From NCBI RefSeq assembly GCF_905147045.1, contig NC_065889.1, forward strand, positions 6,081,001 to 6,145,000: DNA of 64,000 bases, written 5' to 3'. The DNA is from Nymphalis io. Lineage: Eukaryota > Arthropoda > Insecta > Lepidoptera > Nymphalidae. The position numbers were made by a program, and so were the translations under genes. Positions 35,842 through 47,475 of the stretch are shown piece by piece. Each line of letters starts with the position of its first letter. The stretch's first letter is position 1. The notes beneath the pieces are model-generated. The model worked only from the letters and a program-made list of their open reading frames with translations, had not been told where the DNA came from and did not search any database.

Positions 35842-38800
35842 ATGAAGTTGATTAGCATTTTTGCATTATGTCATGTTTGTGTGATGAAGTGTTTGGCGAT
35901 GTCTACAAGCGAACTTGAGGATTTTAGTAATTTCTTAAAAGAGACGTCACAATTGGATCAAAGTGTTAAAAGTAAGGTCTTTTTACTATTTGTAAATATT
36001 AAATGTCATTTATTTGTTTCTTTCTCTTGATATATTTAAATATAATTGGGCAGAAAAAAGCTTATTGTACCTATATGTAAGGTAAGTACTATTTTCGTAT
36101 CGTCACTTGAAATATTTCACCCTCGTATCTTCTACAGTTTTGCCTGGACTACATAATTTGTTCAAAATGTTCTATTCAGATAGATACATATGTCGGCTTT
36201 TTGTAGTTTCTAGTAAATTTATTATTTAGTGACTTAAATTTGTATTTTTATCTTCTAATTACGCTGGAATTTTGAAGGCTAAGCTAATTAATTGTAAGCG
36301 AGCGCACTGCAAGGATAATATTATAATTTTAATATTATTAGTTTAATTGTTATCTATTTAATAAAAATTGTAAAGAATTCCTAAAAGGCGGTATTCCGGA
36401 TGACTATGACGATGATGCACCCGTATCTGACCATGCTTGGGAAGAGAGCGGTAAATTTGAAGGGGATTTGATCCTAAACGAAAGGCAGAGGAGGATGATA
36501 GTCAACAGTGTCGCAGAGGGACTTGCAAGAAATGGAGTTTCAGATACAACTAAACGTTGGCCCAACAATGAAGTTATTTATTTTATACAAGCAGAACATT
36601 TCTGTAAGTTATATTATATTACTCTTTGACATAAATAAACGTACAATAAAAATTGTTAATACGATATTAGATACTTAATAGTAATTTATTAAGGAAAAAA
36701 AGAGGAGGCAATCTGTATGTTTCGGATTAAATGTCCTCAAGAAGAGGGTTTTGCCTAGCACTAAGACATGTTACTTTATATATATATGTATATATTTATT
36801 TTCACATTAATTTACTGACATGATATCGAAAACGTTGAAACAGTTACAAAAGTTTAACGCAACACAAATGGCAATATATAAAGACACTGATATGGTTTGC
36901 CGCGCAAATACAGTCAAAGCGACTTTGTCAACAGACGCTATTGTTGTATTGTTATTGCAAAATAGAAAAGCTGTAATTTAAATACATTGTAATTTGACAT
37001 ACAAAGAAAAAGTACGTAATATATAGTTTTAGTTTGATTTCAGCAAGCGACCAATTGCAAGCAATCCAGGATGGCATAGACGACTTAGCTCGTGCCTCTT
37101 GCGTTAAGTTTAGACCTTATGTAAAAGGTGATCGTGATGCGGTAGTTATACAGGTAGGTGTATGTCTAATTATATATTGTCACAAAATTGTATTTTTTTT
37201 ATTTAAAAACTATGTATTAAAAAAAAGAAAAACAATTACACTAGGATCTAATTTGTAAATCAAAAGAATTTAACACCAATCAGTGAAAATTATATATCTA
37301 TAAATGAGAATTATAACCTATAAATAAAATTTAATAATAATGGTACGTTAATGAAGGACAAACTTACACAGCATAAATTTAATTTATTTTGTGATTTCTT
37401 TTCTCGAAAATACTTATTTGTTTCATATTTTTAAAGATTAAAATATTAAAATTTGTAACCCAAATAACAATAACACGGCTCTGACTTATTTTTTATATTT
37501 AACATGTTATATTTCAGGGAAGTAGAAGAGGATGTTTCTCGCAAGTAGGATATCAAGGAGGGTACCAAGTATTGAATTTGTCCAGTCGCCATCCGGCGGG
37601 ACGCGGGTGCTTCCGTCACGGTACTATAGTGCATGAAATGCTGCATACCTTGGGATTCTATCACATGCAGAGCAGTTCCGATCGGGACGAATATATTGAT
37701 GTTATATGGGAAAATATAGTTAAAAGTAAGTAAACAATAGACAAGCTGCACCATTTCCCATACTTAACGGTGTGGACGATATAACAAGTCATTGTTTTTT
37801 TTTTAAATAGCTCACAGCAAAAAGGTGAAAATAAGGCATATTTATTATATTTACATTTCAAATCTCACTGTTTATTTTCATATGGCAATTTGTTGAATCA
37901 ATTTATTAAACCAGACAGGAACATAGAAATGGTAATTTATTTAAAAACATGTTTTTAATGCGTATCTAATGTTTACGTATTTAAATTTGATAATGTAGTT
38001 AATGTGCTTTCTAGGCATCCGTTATATCTGTCTAAACATACACGAACCTTGATTAAGGTTATGGTGTTAGATATTCACTTTGCATGACCTGAATACTAAT
38101 ATGCATCGTTCCCTAGTAACAGTTACGAGTAGCAAATTAAATACTTCGTCGTCGCATAAACCTATAACAACCTATACACTTTTCTTTACCTATTTATAGG
38201 TATATATCATGTAGGTATTCGTAAATAGATGAAAAAATGAATTGTTTTTTTTTTTATTGATAGTTTTTATTATTGGTTAACAAAAGACTACTTTGCATGA
38301 TAACATTTTATGATGTTTAGATGTCTTGAGCATCAAGGATTCAATGTACTTACTAATTATCTCAATAGTCTATTTATTCTACAGGCTCATCTTTTTCACT
38401 TATTATATCGTAGTTGTAGCTCGCAGTGTCACCCGCGTGTTGGGCGGGGATCGGGTGTTATAAAAAAAGTAGTCCTCTGTCCTTCATTTTAGTTCAAGCT
38501 TGCTTCATACCAAATTCGGTTCAGTGTTTTAGCCGTGAAAGCGTAAAATACAGAAAAACACATAGACAGACGCGAATGTAACGCATTTATAATATTAGTA
38601 AAGATATGTATTTAAATTACAGATGCGCGACACAACTTTCGCAAATATAATTCCTTTGCGGTTTCCGACTTTGGCGTCGGCTACGACTATGATAGTGTTT
38701 TGCATTATAGTCGTAAGGCTTTCTCTTTGAATGGTCAAGACACACTCGTTCCGAAACAGGTGATTCAACAATCTATGCTATTCACTGCTGTTATATGTTA

Positions 38801-39677
38801 TTATATTACCAATAAAAAAATGCAATATTTTTTCCTTTAGTTTGCTGCTGAAATTGGTCAGAGAATAGGCCTGTCAGACAAGGACACACAGAAATTGAAC
38901 AAGATGTACTGCGATGCCGACTCAGAAAATCTAGCTGATAGTGACTCATCTGAAACACCAAAGAAAAAGAAAAAAACCAAAAACAAGCCATTTGAAGGCC
39001 ACGGCTTAGGTTACCAGCAAGGTAAAACAGTGGTTATCAAATTACCCAAGGCTGCCGAAGCATATCAAATACAAGATTCACCCCAATTTTCTATGTTTAA
39101 TTATTTTAGTAATACGCCGCAAGATCTGCAACCAACGTTTGTTCAGGGAACTGGAGATAGAGAAGAAGTAATCAAGAAACTTTTCGAATCTCCTATTCCA
39201 CCAACTATAGAGGAATACGGAAAATCTTATTTTGATGTAAATCCACAAGATCTATTAAATGGTAGAGAACATACAGCCATAGAGCCCTATACAGATGACA
39301 AACAAAATACTCCAAAAGAAAAGCCATCGGATGAACTTAATGAAGATTTATCGAATGCTTTTTATAGATTGTCACAAATAATAAAACCGCAAGACTTTTC
39401 AAAACCAACAAGAAATGAGGATGGCTTAAGAGAAGAGTACGGTCTTGAAAAGCAGCTTGTTAAATATGATGAAGCCCCCTCTAAGTATAAAGACGCATTT
39501 ACACAAAACTACTTTCCTAAGTCAAGTTCAAGCTATAATCCATTAGTGAACAAAGAACATGATAGTTTTACTTTGTTCGGTCATCACGTTCCACGAGTGG
39601 AGAAATGGTACCACAATGATCAATTTAACCATAAACATTACAGAGACAGACACCCAACGTTAGATATTTATAGATAA
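35842..39677 (+). CDS. Astacin-family metalloprotease with long C-terminal extension, six exons
   Basis: Exons 35842-35971, 36388-36603, 37044-37153, 37518-37725, 38623-38759, 38841-39677; 545 aa. Signal peptide at the N-terminus, then an Asp-rich propeptide ending in the FEGD aspartate switch (Asp70). The mature domain starts near RWPNNEVIY. Zinc motif HEMLHTLGFYH (191-201) is intact, followed by Met202 in place of Glu. The Met-turn reads SVLHY, with Leu248 where astacins have Met; the zinc-binding Tyr250 remains. Catalytic domain ends near Cys291. The last exon then continues for about 254 residues: a lysine run (KKKKKTKNK), then acidic, Pro-, Tyr- and Gln-rich sequence ending in a His-rich segment, with no domain I recognise. 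Same intron positions and phases as the upstream gene, so a tandem duplicate. Probably secreted; activity plausible but untested. Confidence 0.83.
38385..38610 (+). repeat. Retroposon tail-like fragment in an astacin intron
   Basis: CCAAATTCGGTTCAGTGTTTTAGCCGTGAAAGCG followed by a short ACAGACG stretch and TTTATAATATTAGTAA. This pattern recurs at the ends of many lepidopteran retroposons, and a related fragment is at 60868-61145. Confidence 0.5.
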
Positions 39678-39738
39678 GACTATATTATTTTTATATACAT
39701 TAGTTAATATTGTTTTTGTAAAATTGATTTTGTAAATT

Positions 39739-39744
39739 AATAAA
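39739..39744 (+). terminator. Poly(A) signal of the second astacin
   Basis: AATAAA 62 bases after the stop codon at 39677. This is a normal distance and supports the long last exon as the true gene end. Confidence 0.55.
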
Positions 39745-40323
39745 AATATGAAATTTATATATTTGTAATTTTCTCCCTCTTCATAAACAGATAAATTGTT
39801 GCATGTACAAAGTTTTAAGGCTATTATTTATTATTAAATGACACACTCATGCTTATAATAATATTAGTATCCGCACGCAGCTTCACATTCGTGAGAGGGG
39901 GGGGGGAGGTCGATGTTTTAGTAGATTGCTCGTAGCCAAGCGCCAAGGTTCTGCATGAAAGTGGGGCTACTAGATTTAGATAGCATATTCTATCCGTATG
40001 TCAATCTGTCGCCCTAACCGACCTGTCTGGTCCGGCCGGGGTATAATATTTATTCGATTAAATAAAATGTATGCAAGTTTATATATATGTATGTATATTG
40101 TAAATGAGTTTATTTTATTCAGTTTGTTATATGCAATTATTTTGCATGCTACTGTGACAGTTATGATTATAATAAAAATAATAATTTAAGAATATATAAA
40201 GATCCCTACAGAAATATTAAAATAGCATAATACCTAAATAAGTTTGAACATTAAAAAAGTACGCAATATAAGCATTATAATCTTTAGTAAAGGTAGGTAC
40301 TAGGTAGTTTTTTATCTGTGGTG

Positions 40324-40364
40324 TTGACATTTGACACTAGACATTAGATATTGACAATTTGACA
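40324..40364 (+). promoter_or_regulatory. Cluster of four TTGACA hexamers upstream of LRSAM1
   Basis: TTGACA occurs at 40324, 40331, 40351 and 40359: two pairs, each spaced 7-8 bases. It lies about 240-280 bases upstream of the start codon. A regulatory role is inferred from position and density only. Confidence 0.35.
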
Positions 40365-40605
40365 TGAAATATTAATTAATTAATCATGGCATATCATTGG
40401 TGTTTTGATATTGAAATGAGTAATTCTGTGACAAGTATCTTAGTTTTCAACCTTTATTCCTCCTTGTTAATGTTGCAAATCTTTGAAATATGTCTATTTT
40501 GATAACGTAGCGATAAAGTAATCCGCAATGATTATGTTGATCCGGTGACATCTATTACATGACGAGATAACTGTATGCATTGTGATATTTTTGATTTGAT
40601 ATTTA

Positions 40606-42708
40606 ATGGGTTGTGCTGTATCAGGGTTCCAGCGCACAATGTCTTTATTCGGTAGACATTCTAATAATTCTCAGGATATTCGAGCGAAGCTGGAAAGAAA
40701 ACTATACCTGGCTAGAGAATCGCCAGAACCAGATTTCGATTTATCTGACTGTCAGATACGCCGCTTGCCTACTGGTATATTTTCGATATGCAAAGTATTC
40801 AGAAAAGACTATTTATATCTTCATAACAACAACTTGCAATCCCTTGAAGATGGAGGACAGTTGTCAGATCTCCAATTGATTAAAGTTTTGAACTTAAGTA
40901 ATAATCACTTCACATGTTTACCTAACGATATAAAATATCTGGTGAGTTTGACAGAACTATACCTTCAGAACAACTATCTCGAATCTCTACCAGAAGGAAT
41001 AAAGTTTTTAGAATGTTTACAAGTTTTAGATGTTTCAAATAATAAATTGAGAAGTTTAATTTCAGTGTTGGGTAATTTGAAATGTCTCAGAGCATTAAAA
41101 ATTTTTGATAATAAGAGCTTAAATAAGCTGTGTCCAGAACTATGTTTTGCAACAAATTTAGCTTCAATTGAACTGGATGGAGAAAATTTTATCTATCCAC
41201 CAGCAGAAATAACCACAAAAGGAACAACAGAAATTATGAAATACTTGTGCCTAGAAATGAATGTTGACTATACCACACCGCTTCATGTTAATTCCAATAT
41301 TTCACCAACTCAAACTCCAAGTACCAATTATAATGTTTTTGAGAAACAAGTAAACATTACATGGGAAGAACAAGAAGCTAAAATGATTGAACAGGAAAAT
41401 AAAATACATAAAGCTAATCAGATGCAGAGAGAAAAGTTTTTGTCAGAGTTTTTAAAAGAACAGCAAGATTTAGACAGTGAAATAGCTAAAGTACAAGAAA
41501 ACAGAGATATTGAAAGACAGAAACTAATGAAATCAATACAGAAAGAAGAAGAAGACATAGAGTGCTTGGTTAAAAACTTTATTCAGGTTGATAGGCTTAA
41601 ACCGGAAGTGGTTCAACAGCAACTTGCTTATGAACAAGCTGAGCATAATCGCTTACTAGAAATCACTAGACAAAATTATGATAATGTGCGAAGAGCTGAT
41701 ATTTTAATTGCAATGGAAAAACTTATAGAAAATGATTATCATATTCAATACCACAAAAAAAATTACATCGATGATCTAAATAATATTAAGCAAAACTTAT
41801 TATCTCAAGAGTCAGAGGGAACAAAAAAACTAGTTCAACTATTAAATGCTAAAGATGAATCTCGGACAGTATTAATTCAACAGGTTTTAGAAGATCAAGA
41901 TATTCAAAAAGCTATGGTTTCATCCCTACTCGATAGAGTTGATGCAAAAAGTTGGAGTCTGAACCAGGAAATATCACTGATTTCAACACACTTAGCCAGA
42001 CTTAGTGTTATTGAACAAGAAAAAAAGAAAATGCAAATAGCGTTTAATTATAATGAGCTTCTTATGCAGAGGTTAAAGTTGGTGGACTTTCTAGATGACC
42101 TTTTGGAACAGAGAAATAAACACAGGAAACAATTAATTAACACTTTGAAGGAAGCAGAAAGTGAAAACAATGTCTCTAATGATTTTTGGTTAAAGAGTTA
42201 TCAAAAACTCCTAGATTCCGCCCCTAAATCTTTATTTAATCTTGGAAAGCTAGATCCTATTTTTGCTAATTATCTCTTGCAGGAAGGAGTTATTCATTGT
42301 TTGCCCTTCTTGGCAAAGTCTCTTTTATGTGGTGAATCTTTATTGAACATAACTCATGAGAGTTTGAAGGAAAGGGGAGTTTCTTTGAATTCAGACAGAG
42401 AAAGTATTTTAAGAGCTTTAAAATTATATGTGGAAGAGAAAAGCCAAAATAATGTATCTAATATTGCACCAGTAAGCTCTAGTGCCCCTCCTTCAGAACA
42501 TGTACAGAATTGTTCAGGTATATTGGATGATAAAGAATGCTCAGATGTAGAGGGTGAATGTGTTATATGCATGGATGCAAAGTCTGAAGTTGTTTTTGTG
42601 CCATGTGGTCACATGTGTTGCTGCCAATCTTGCGCACAAAATGAAATAGAAGGTTGTCCTATGTGTCGGACATTGATAGAAAGAACAATTAGAGTCATTT
42701 TGTCATAG
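40606..42708 (+). CDS. LRSAM1: LRSAM1-type E3 ubiquitin ligase (LRR, coiled coil, SAM, RING), intronless
   Basis: RING ubiquitin ligase; vertebrate LRSAM1 ubiquitinates TSG101 and acts in endosomal sorting and antibacterial autophagy. The 700-aa frame has no intron. N-terminal leucine-rich repeats span about residues 45-190, with LYLHNNNL and LDVSNNKL units. A long Glu/Lys/Gln-rich coiled coil covers about 245-540. A SAM domain follows (about 575-630), then a C3HC4 RING (652-687: CVIC, PCGH, CCCQSC, CPMC). Order and length match vertebrate LRSAM1 (about 720 aa). The PTAP/PSAP motifs that bind TSG101 in vertebrates are not visible; only SSSAPPSE lies in that region. Start: ATG 40606 gives MGCAVSGFQRT ahead of Met12 (ATG 40639), which aligns with the vertebrate start. 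CCAG just before 40633 could be a splice acceptor, so the first 11 residues are uncertain. AATAAA lies just after the stop (42716). Confidence 0.88.
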   Translation: MGCAVSGFQRTMSLFGRHSNNSQDIRAKLERKLYLARESPEPDFDLSDCQIRRLPTGIFSICKVFRKDYLYLHNNNLQSLEDGGQLSDLQLIKVLNLSNNHFTCLPNDIKYLVSLTELYLQNNYLESLPEGIKFLECLQVLDVSNNKLRSLISVLGNLKCLRALKIFDNKSLNKLCPELCFATNLASIELDGENFIYPPAEITTKGTTEIMKYLCLEMNVDYTTPLHVNSNISPTQTPSTNYNVFEKQVNITWEEQEAKMIEQENKIHKANQMQREKFLSEFLKEQQDLDSEIAKVQENRDIERQKLMKSIQKEEEDIECLVKNFIQVDRLKPEVVQQQLAYEQAEHNRLLEITRQNYDNVRRADILIAMEKLIENDYHIQYHKKNYIDDLNNIKQNLLSQESEGTKKLVQLLNAKDESRTVLIQQVLEDQDIQKAMVSSLLDRVDAKSWSLNQEISLISTHLARLSVIEQEKKKMQIAFNYNELLMQRLKLVDFLDDLLEQRNKHRKQLINTLKEAESENNVSNDFWLKSYQKLLDSAPKSLFNLGKLDPIFANYLLQEGVIHCLPFLAKSLLCGESLLNITHESLKERGVSLNSDRESILRALKLYVEEKSQNNVSNIAPVSSSAPPSEHVQNCSGILDDKECSDVEGECVICMDAKSEVVFVPCGHMCCCQSCAQNEIEGCPMCRTLIERTIRVILS

Positions 42709-45700
42709 TTATATTAATAAATTAAGATATTACATACACCATTTTATTTATCAAAATTAAAATAGAGTAATTTATATTTCCTAATTAAGATTTGCACCTA
42801 TGGTGTATGACTGGTAATTTAATAATTTAAAATACACAATTGAATTGTTATTATTTCATAAGTAATCGATAGTTTACTCCAATAACAAGAGGAAAGATAA
42901 ATATACAACTTTGACATTGTGTTCAAAATTTATTCAAGAATGATCTCGATCATTATGGATTTGCTTTGAATGTCGGCAAAGTTGTTATTAGCAAATTACA
43001 TGGGATTTTTAACTCTAAGGTTTGTTTATCTCTACGCCTTCTAAGATAGGAATGGTTTATTTGTGTTTGTAATAAATAAAGCAATAACATCTATTGGGAT
43101 ATAAATATCAATTACACTATTAAAAAAAACTTATTATAATGAAATGTAATTTTTCACTTCAATGTGTTAGTTATCAAAAGCAAGAACTTATTAAAAGGAT
43201 GATAAAATAAATTTTCTGGTTTCTAAGCTATTTTAGAATTTTCGGTATTTGTTTAACTACTGTTTAATTGTAATAAAATATGAAAGATTATATAATATAT
43301 TAATCATTAAAATATTGCATTCAAATTTGGAAAAAATGTTATTCTGAAAATAATCTTTAATTAAATTTATTATTTCTTTCAAATCTACTGCATGCTATGT
43401 ATATTGCCAAACTAGTTTTAAATAGTCTAATAATAATTAATTAAAGGCAATTAGAACAAGCAAAATTGCTTTGTTATGAAGTGTTGTCACATTTTAAATT
43501 AAATTGAATCTAACATAATATTTTAATATGACTAAAAAGCTAGTCATATGTAATGATAGTGATATATTCTAAGTCTGATGTTTTCATTGTTGTCATAAAT
43601 CTATTATAAGTATTTAATATTTGAAAATGTTAGTGCCTTGTAAGTGTTGTTTTTTGATAAATATTCAAAATAAGAACTTTTAATGTGACATATCCATTTT
43701 TGTTGATATAAATAGGGTATTCACAATATTAAATGAAGTATTCATTCCTATTAGTGGAATAAACTATTTAGATATTTACGTTGCGTTTAATAACCTAATT
43801 TGTATATTATTAGTATTGCACAGTAATTCTCAAATATTTATTAAAATATTTTAAAATGTTATAGTAAGTATTGTTTGATTTTCTTCAGTTTTTTTTTAAA
43901 TAATACACTACATTTTTATTGACATGAAAAAGTAATCTTAAAAAATATATATATTTGAATGATTGTTTGCTTATTATATTTACCCTTATTGTTTTAATCA
44001 TTTTAGACATTGGATTCCACTGACCAACTATACGATATTTGTTTTTTTGAATACTTTTAGGGACATATTTCAGTTGTTATTAATACATGTAATAAGCTCA
44101 TTGTTATACCTTTTCCAGTTTATTTTATTTTTAAAATGATGAAGATTTTGTTGAGTTTAGTTTTAAAACCATATTTAATATAGTTAGTTAAGTAATATTC
44201 CTGTTTACCACCTGTTTTTAAAATACATAAGATTTTAGCACAAAATGGAGTTTCATTCCTTTATATTTCAGTTTTGTTATTTTTAAATTTAAATTTAATA
44301 TACACATTTTAAAATATACATCTAAAGCGCCATCTACTAGCACTAAATAGAATAAGGTTACTATTTTTACTTAAGCGATGAAATGTTACCTAAAATAGTC
44401 GAGCTTAAATAAAATAGTTCGTGTTTTGCCCTACAGGTGGTTTAACTCCAGAATTATGTTATTCGCCTTAATTTTATTTTAAAGTAATTCTAGTTGCATT
44501 AGGTATATTTCGCATTCCAATTTGAAGGTTCTAAAGCTCCATCCATGCTTTATCTTTACTTGCTACTGGTTACTTACTAAAAATATTTAAAACATATAAA
44601 CTTACAGTTCTTAATAATGTCCGCGATAGTAAAAAGAATTTGTGTGATATTAAAAGGTAAATGTCAAGTCTGCCTAATTGTATATATGTGACTGTGAGGT
44701 GATATTTTCATTACAATCACGAGATTTGTGTATCTGTGGATTTTTATTTGTTTTCAGGGAGAAATATTTAATTTAATAATGAAATGTAATTCAAAACTTA
44801 CTAACAAAATATTAGCTATTTGTAAGGATCCTTTTTTTCAATATTGTAATAATGTAAATAATGTTATCAATTTGATTAGATAATTCTGTATGATTGTGTT
44901 TTCAATTGTTGTTATCCTTCAGCAAGGTAAGATATATTACCAACATACTACCATAGATCATAGAATACAATTGATATATAAATTTATTCTCATTAAATTA
45001 CGATATGTCGCGATATATTTTTATTCTTAAGTAGTAAACACTACGTCTCCGAGCGTTCTATCAAACCTGACTAACATAAGGGAAATTGAATCCAGGGATC
45101 AATAATACATATTTGTTGAGGCTCCTCATGTTTTTATTTCCTCGACCGTTTGTGTTAATATACGCTCTGTATATGTATGTAGTTTTGTATGTTTGGCAAA
45201 AATATTTTTATTGCTGTAAAAAGAAGATCGTTTAATATTTTTACTCGACTAAACGACACAGTAGTCAAAAACAAAATACATTGACTACAAAGTTAAGGAG
45301 TTTTGTTAGCGGACGATAGCTGCCATTTTTTAAACGTTATTTCAACAATCTTATTTATTTTAGAAGTATCCTAGTACGTACATATGGCATTTTTGCTGTT
45401 AGAATTGAATATATGCATTTGTGTATATATATATGTTCTCACTCGTACAATGATTATTTTGTCTCGAATGTCCTGAGACCAAATGGTGAAATCGTCCCAC
45501 AACCAATTTGATTCAACGCGTAATGAACACTTGAAGTTTTCATTCATTTTTGTCGTAGCGTGTTTTATAATAAAATGTATAAAATATGACCCAGCCCACT
45601 GGTTAGAACATGTGAACGTTATCCGAAGATTGTGGGTTCACGGTTCAAATAGACGAGGATATTTACAGCTGTTAGTTTACTTTTTCTTTTAATAATCTAT

Positions 45701-47182
45701 TCTATTCTAGTAATATTCAAATTTTTATTTCGTTTTAAAAGATAGGAAAATTTTTATAAGGAGGTCGAATAGGAAGTTGATAGTGAACAAAATAATTTAC
45801 TCACTAAGTCCAATATTACTGTTTATTTAACTGTGCGATATTATACGAATTTATTTCACAAAATATAAGCAAAAATTATTAATGAATAGTAACAAGTGTG
45901 CACGAAGCGTCTACCTTTGCTTATTAAAATATCCTGTGAAGCTTATGGTTCTCAAAACGGACAAACTCCGCGTAGCTTCAGCGTCAGCCCACTCTTGGAA
46001 TACTACCGAGCCATTGCTTATTAATATTTATCTAGTATTTTAGCTCAATATTGCTTGGGGTGGTAGGTTGTAAGCAAAATATTTTAGATTTAAAATAATT
46101 GAATATTCTGTAAATGAAAATTTACGCTTCTATATTAAATTGTTTTGTCAATATTGAGACGTTATTTAATATGAGTCTTGTAATAAAATTTAAACTGTGG
46201 AGTTGGTGATTTCTGGCTGTTTCATTAATACCAGAGTGAATATTATGAAATGTGAAATTTTGATTAATGATATTCTAATATGACTTTTATATGTTATTGT
46301 TTGACCAATACGCTTTGGTCATTTTAATAGGAGGTACATTGATTGTACTGTACTTTAAAAAAATTGGAGACAGAAATCGATAAACTCTTCAAAGGCGTTT
46401 TAGGCGCCTTATAGGATTTGAATTATTTTACCTTTAAAAAAAAATACCAATTTCCGAAATAAAATTGATAATTAGTTAGGGCAAGCTCTGGTGAGTGGGT
46501 GACGGAGTTTTTGTCCTAGCTTATCCAGCTTTGAGACTGTCCGTTATATCTATGTGTATGAGTATGTGGAACAATAGAACTGGACTAGAGCACTGCAAGT
46601 CTCTGTTGTGTGTAAGCGAGAATGTCCATCATCATTTGCAATTCTTTACAGTTCAATTCTGCAGTATTTGATGTGCTAGGTCAAGAAGCTTTAAGCAATG
46701 TCGGCACATGTTCACTTCACTTTCAAGCAGCTTATTTTGACTCGTGACTGCGTTTGGGACATGGTTAAGCTACTTCACCTGTGTCTAACTAGTGCGACGG
46801 ATGTTTTTGATTGTCATACAGGATCCACCTTTCACCAAAGGTGACAATGAAAACAAAGTGTTTTGTTCATATATGTTACCACTAAACAGTGTTAAAAATT
46901 GTCATTTTTCCTTACCCTAAGATGATCAACTTCAGTAGAATGGCATTAAAATAGAATGAATGAAATTGTATTTATTTTATAAAAGCCACATTTTAAACTA
47001 AATAATCTACATTAAAAGCAGCTGATTAAAACAACTGTAAGCCTATAACTGTGTATAAAATAGATAGTAAAAAAACTTTATAGAAAAAATTAATAAGTAT
47101 TATTATTATAGCTTTTTATTCATTAAAATACATAGTATGTCGGAAACTCGGTACAAAATCTTAATACAGCTTAAATAAGTAT
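42709..47182. other. LRSAM1 3' flank and intergenic DNA
   Basis: Strongly AT-rich, no credible gene. AATAAA at 42716 immediately follows the LRSAM1 stop. A degraded SINE head lies at 45591-45655. A slightly GC-richer patch at about 46490-46850 shows no open frame or family I recognise. Confidence 0.45.
45591..45655 (+). mobile_element. SINE head fragment
   Basis: CAGCCCACTGGTTAGAAC followed by AAGATTGTGGGTTCACGGTT resembles boxes A and B of the family-A SINE head. Confidence 0.5.
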
Positions 47183-47475
47183 TTTTTTTTATAGAATAGG
47201 AAGGCGGACGAGCATATGGGCCACCTGATGGGAAGTGGTCACCAAACGCCCTTAGACATTGGCATTGTAAGAAATGTCAACCATCGCTTATACAGCCAAT
47301 GCGCCACCAACCTTGGGAACTAAGATTTCATGTCCCTTGTGCCTGTAATTACACTGGCTCACTCACCCTTCAAACCGGAACACAACAATAACAAGTGCTG
47401 CTGTTTTGCGGTAGAATATCTGATGAGTGGGTGGTACCTACCCAGACGAGCTTGCACAAAGCTCTACCACCAGTA
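47183..47475 (-). repeat. Near-complete family B copy
   Basis: The longest copy in the window: T run, GGAAGGCGGACGAGCATATG, both central blocks and the GCTCTACCACCAGT end are all present. Confidence 0.8.

Larger units (their letters stand above)
39678..40605. other. Spacer before LRSAM1, with probable promoter
   Basis: Contains a short repeat-like fragment (about 39845-40020) with a ten-base G run (39897-39906) and, at 40324-40364, four TTGACA hexamers in 41 bases close to where the LRSAM1 transcript should begin. Confidence 0.45.
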
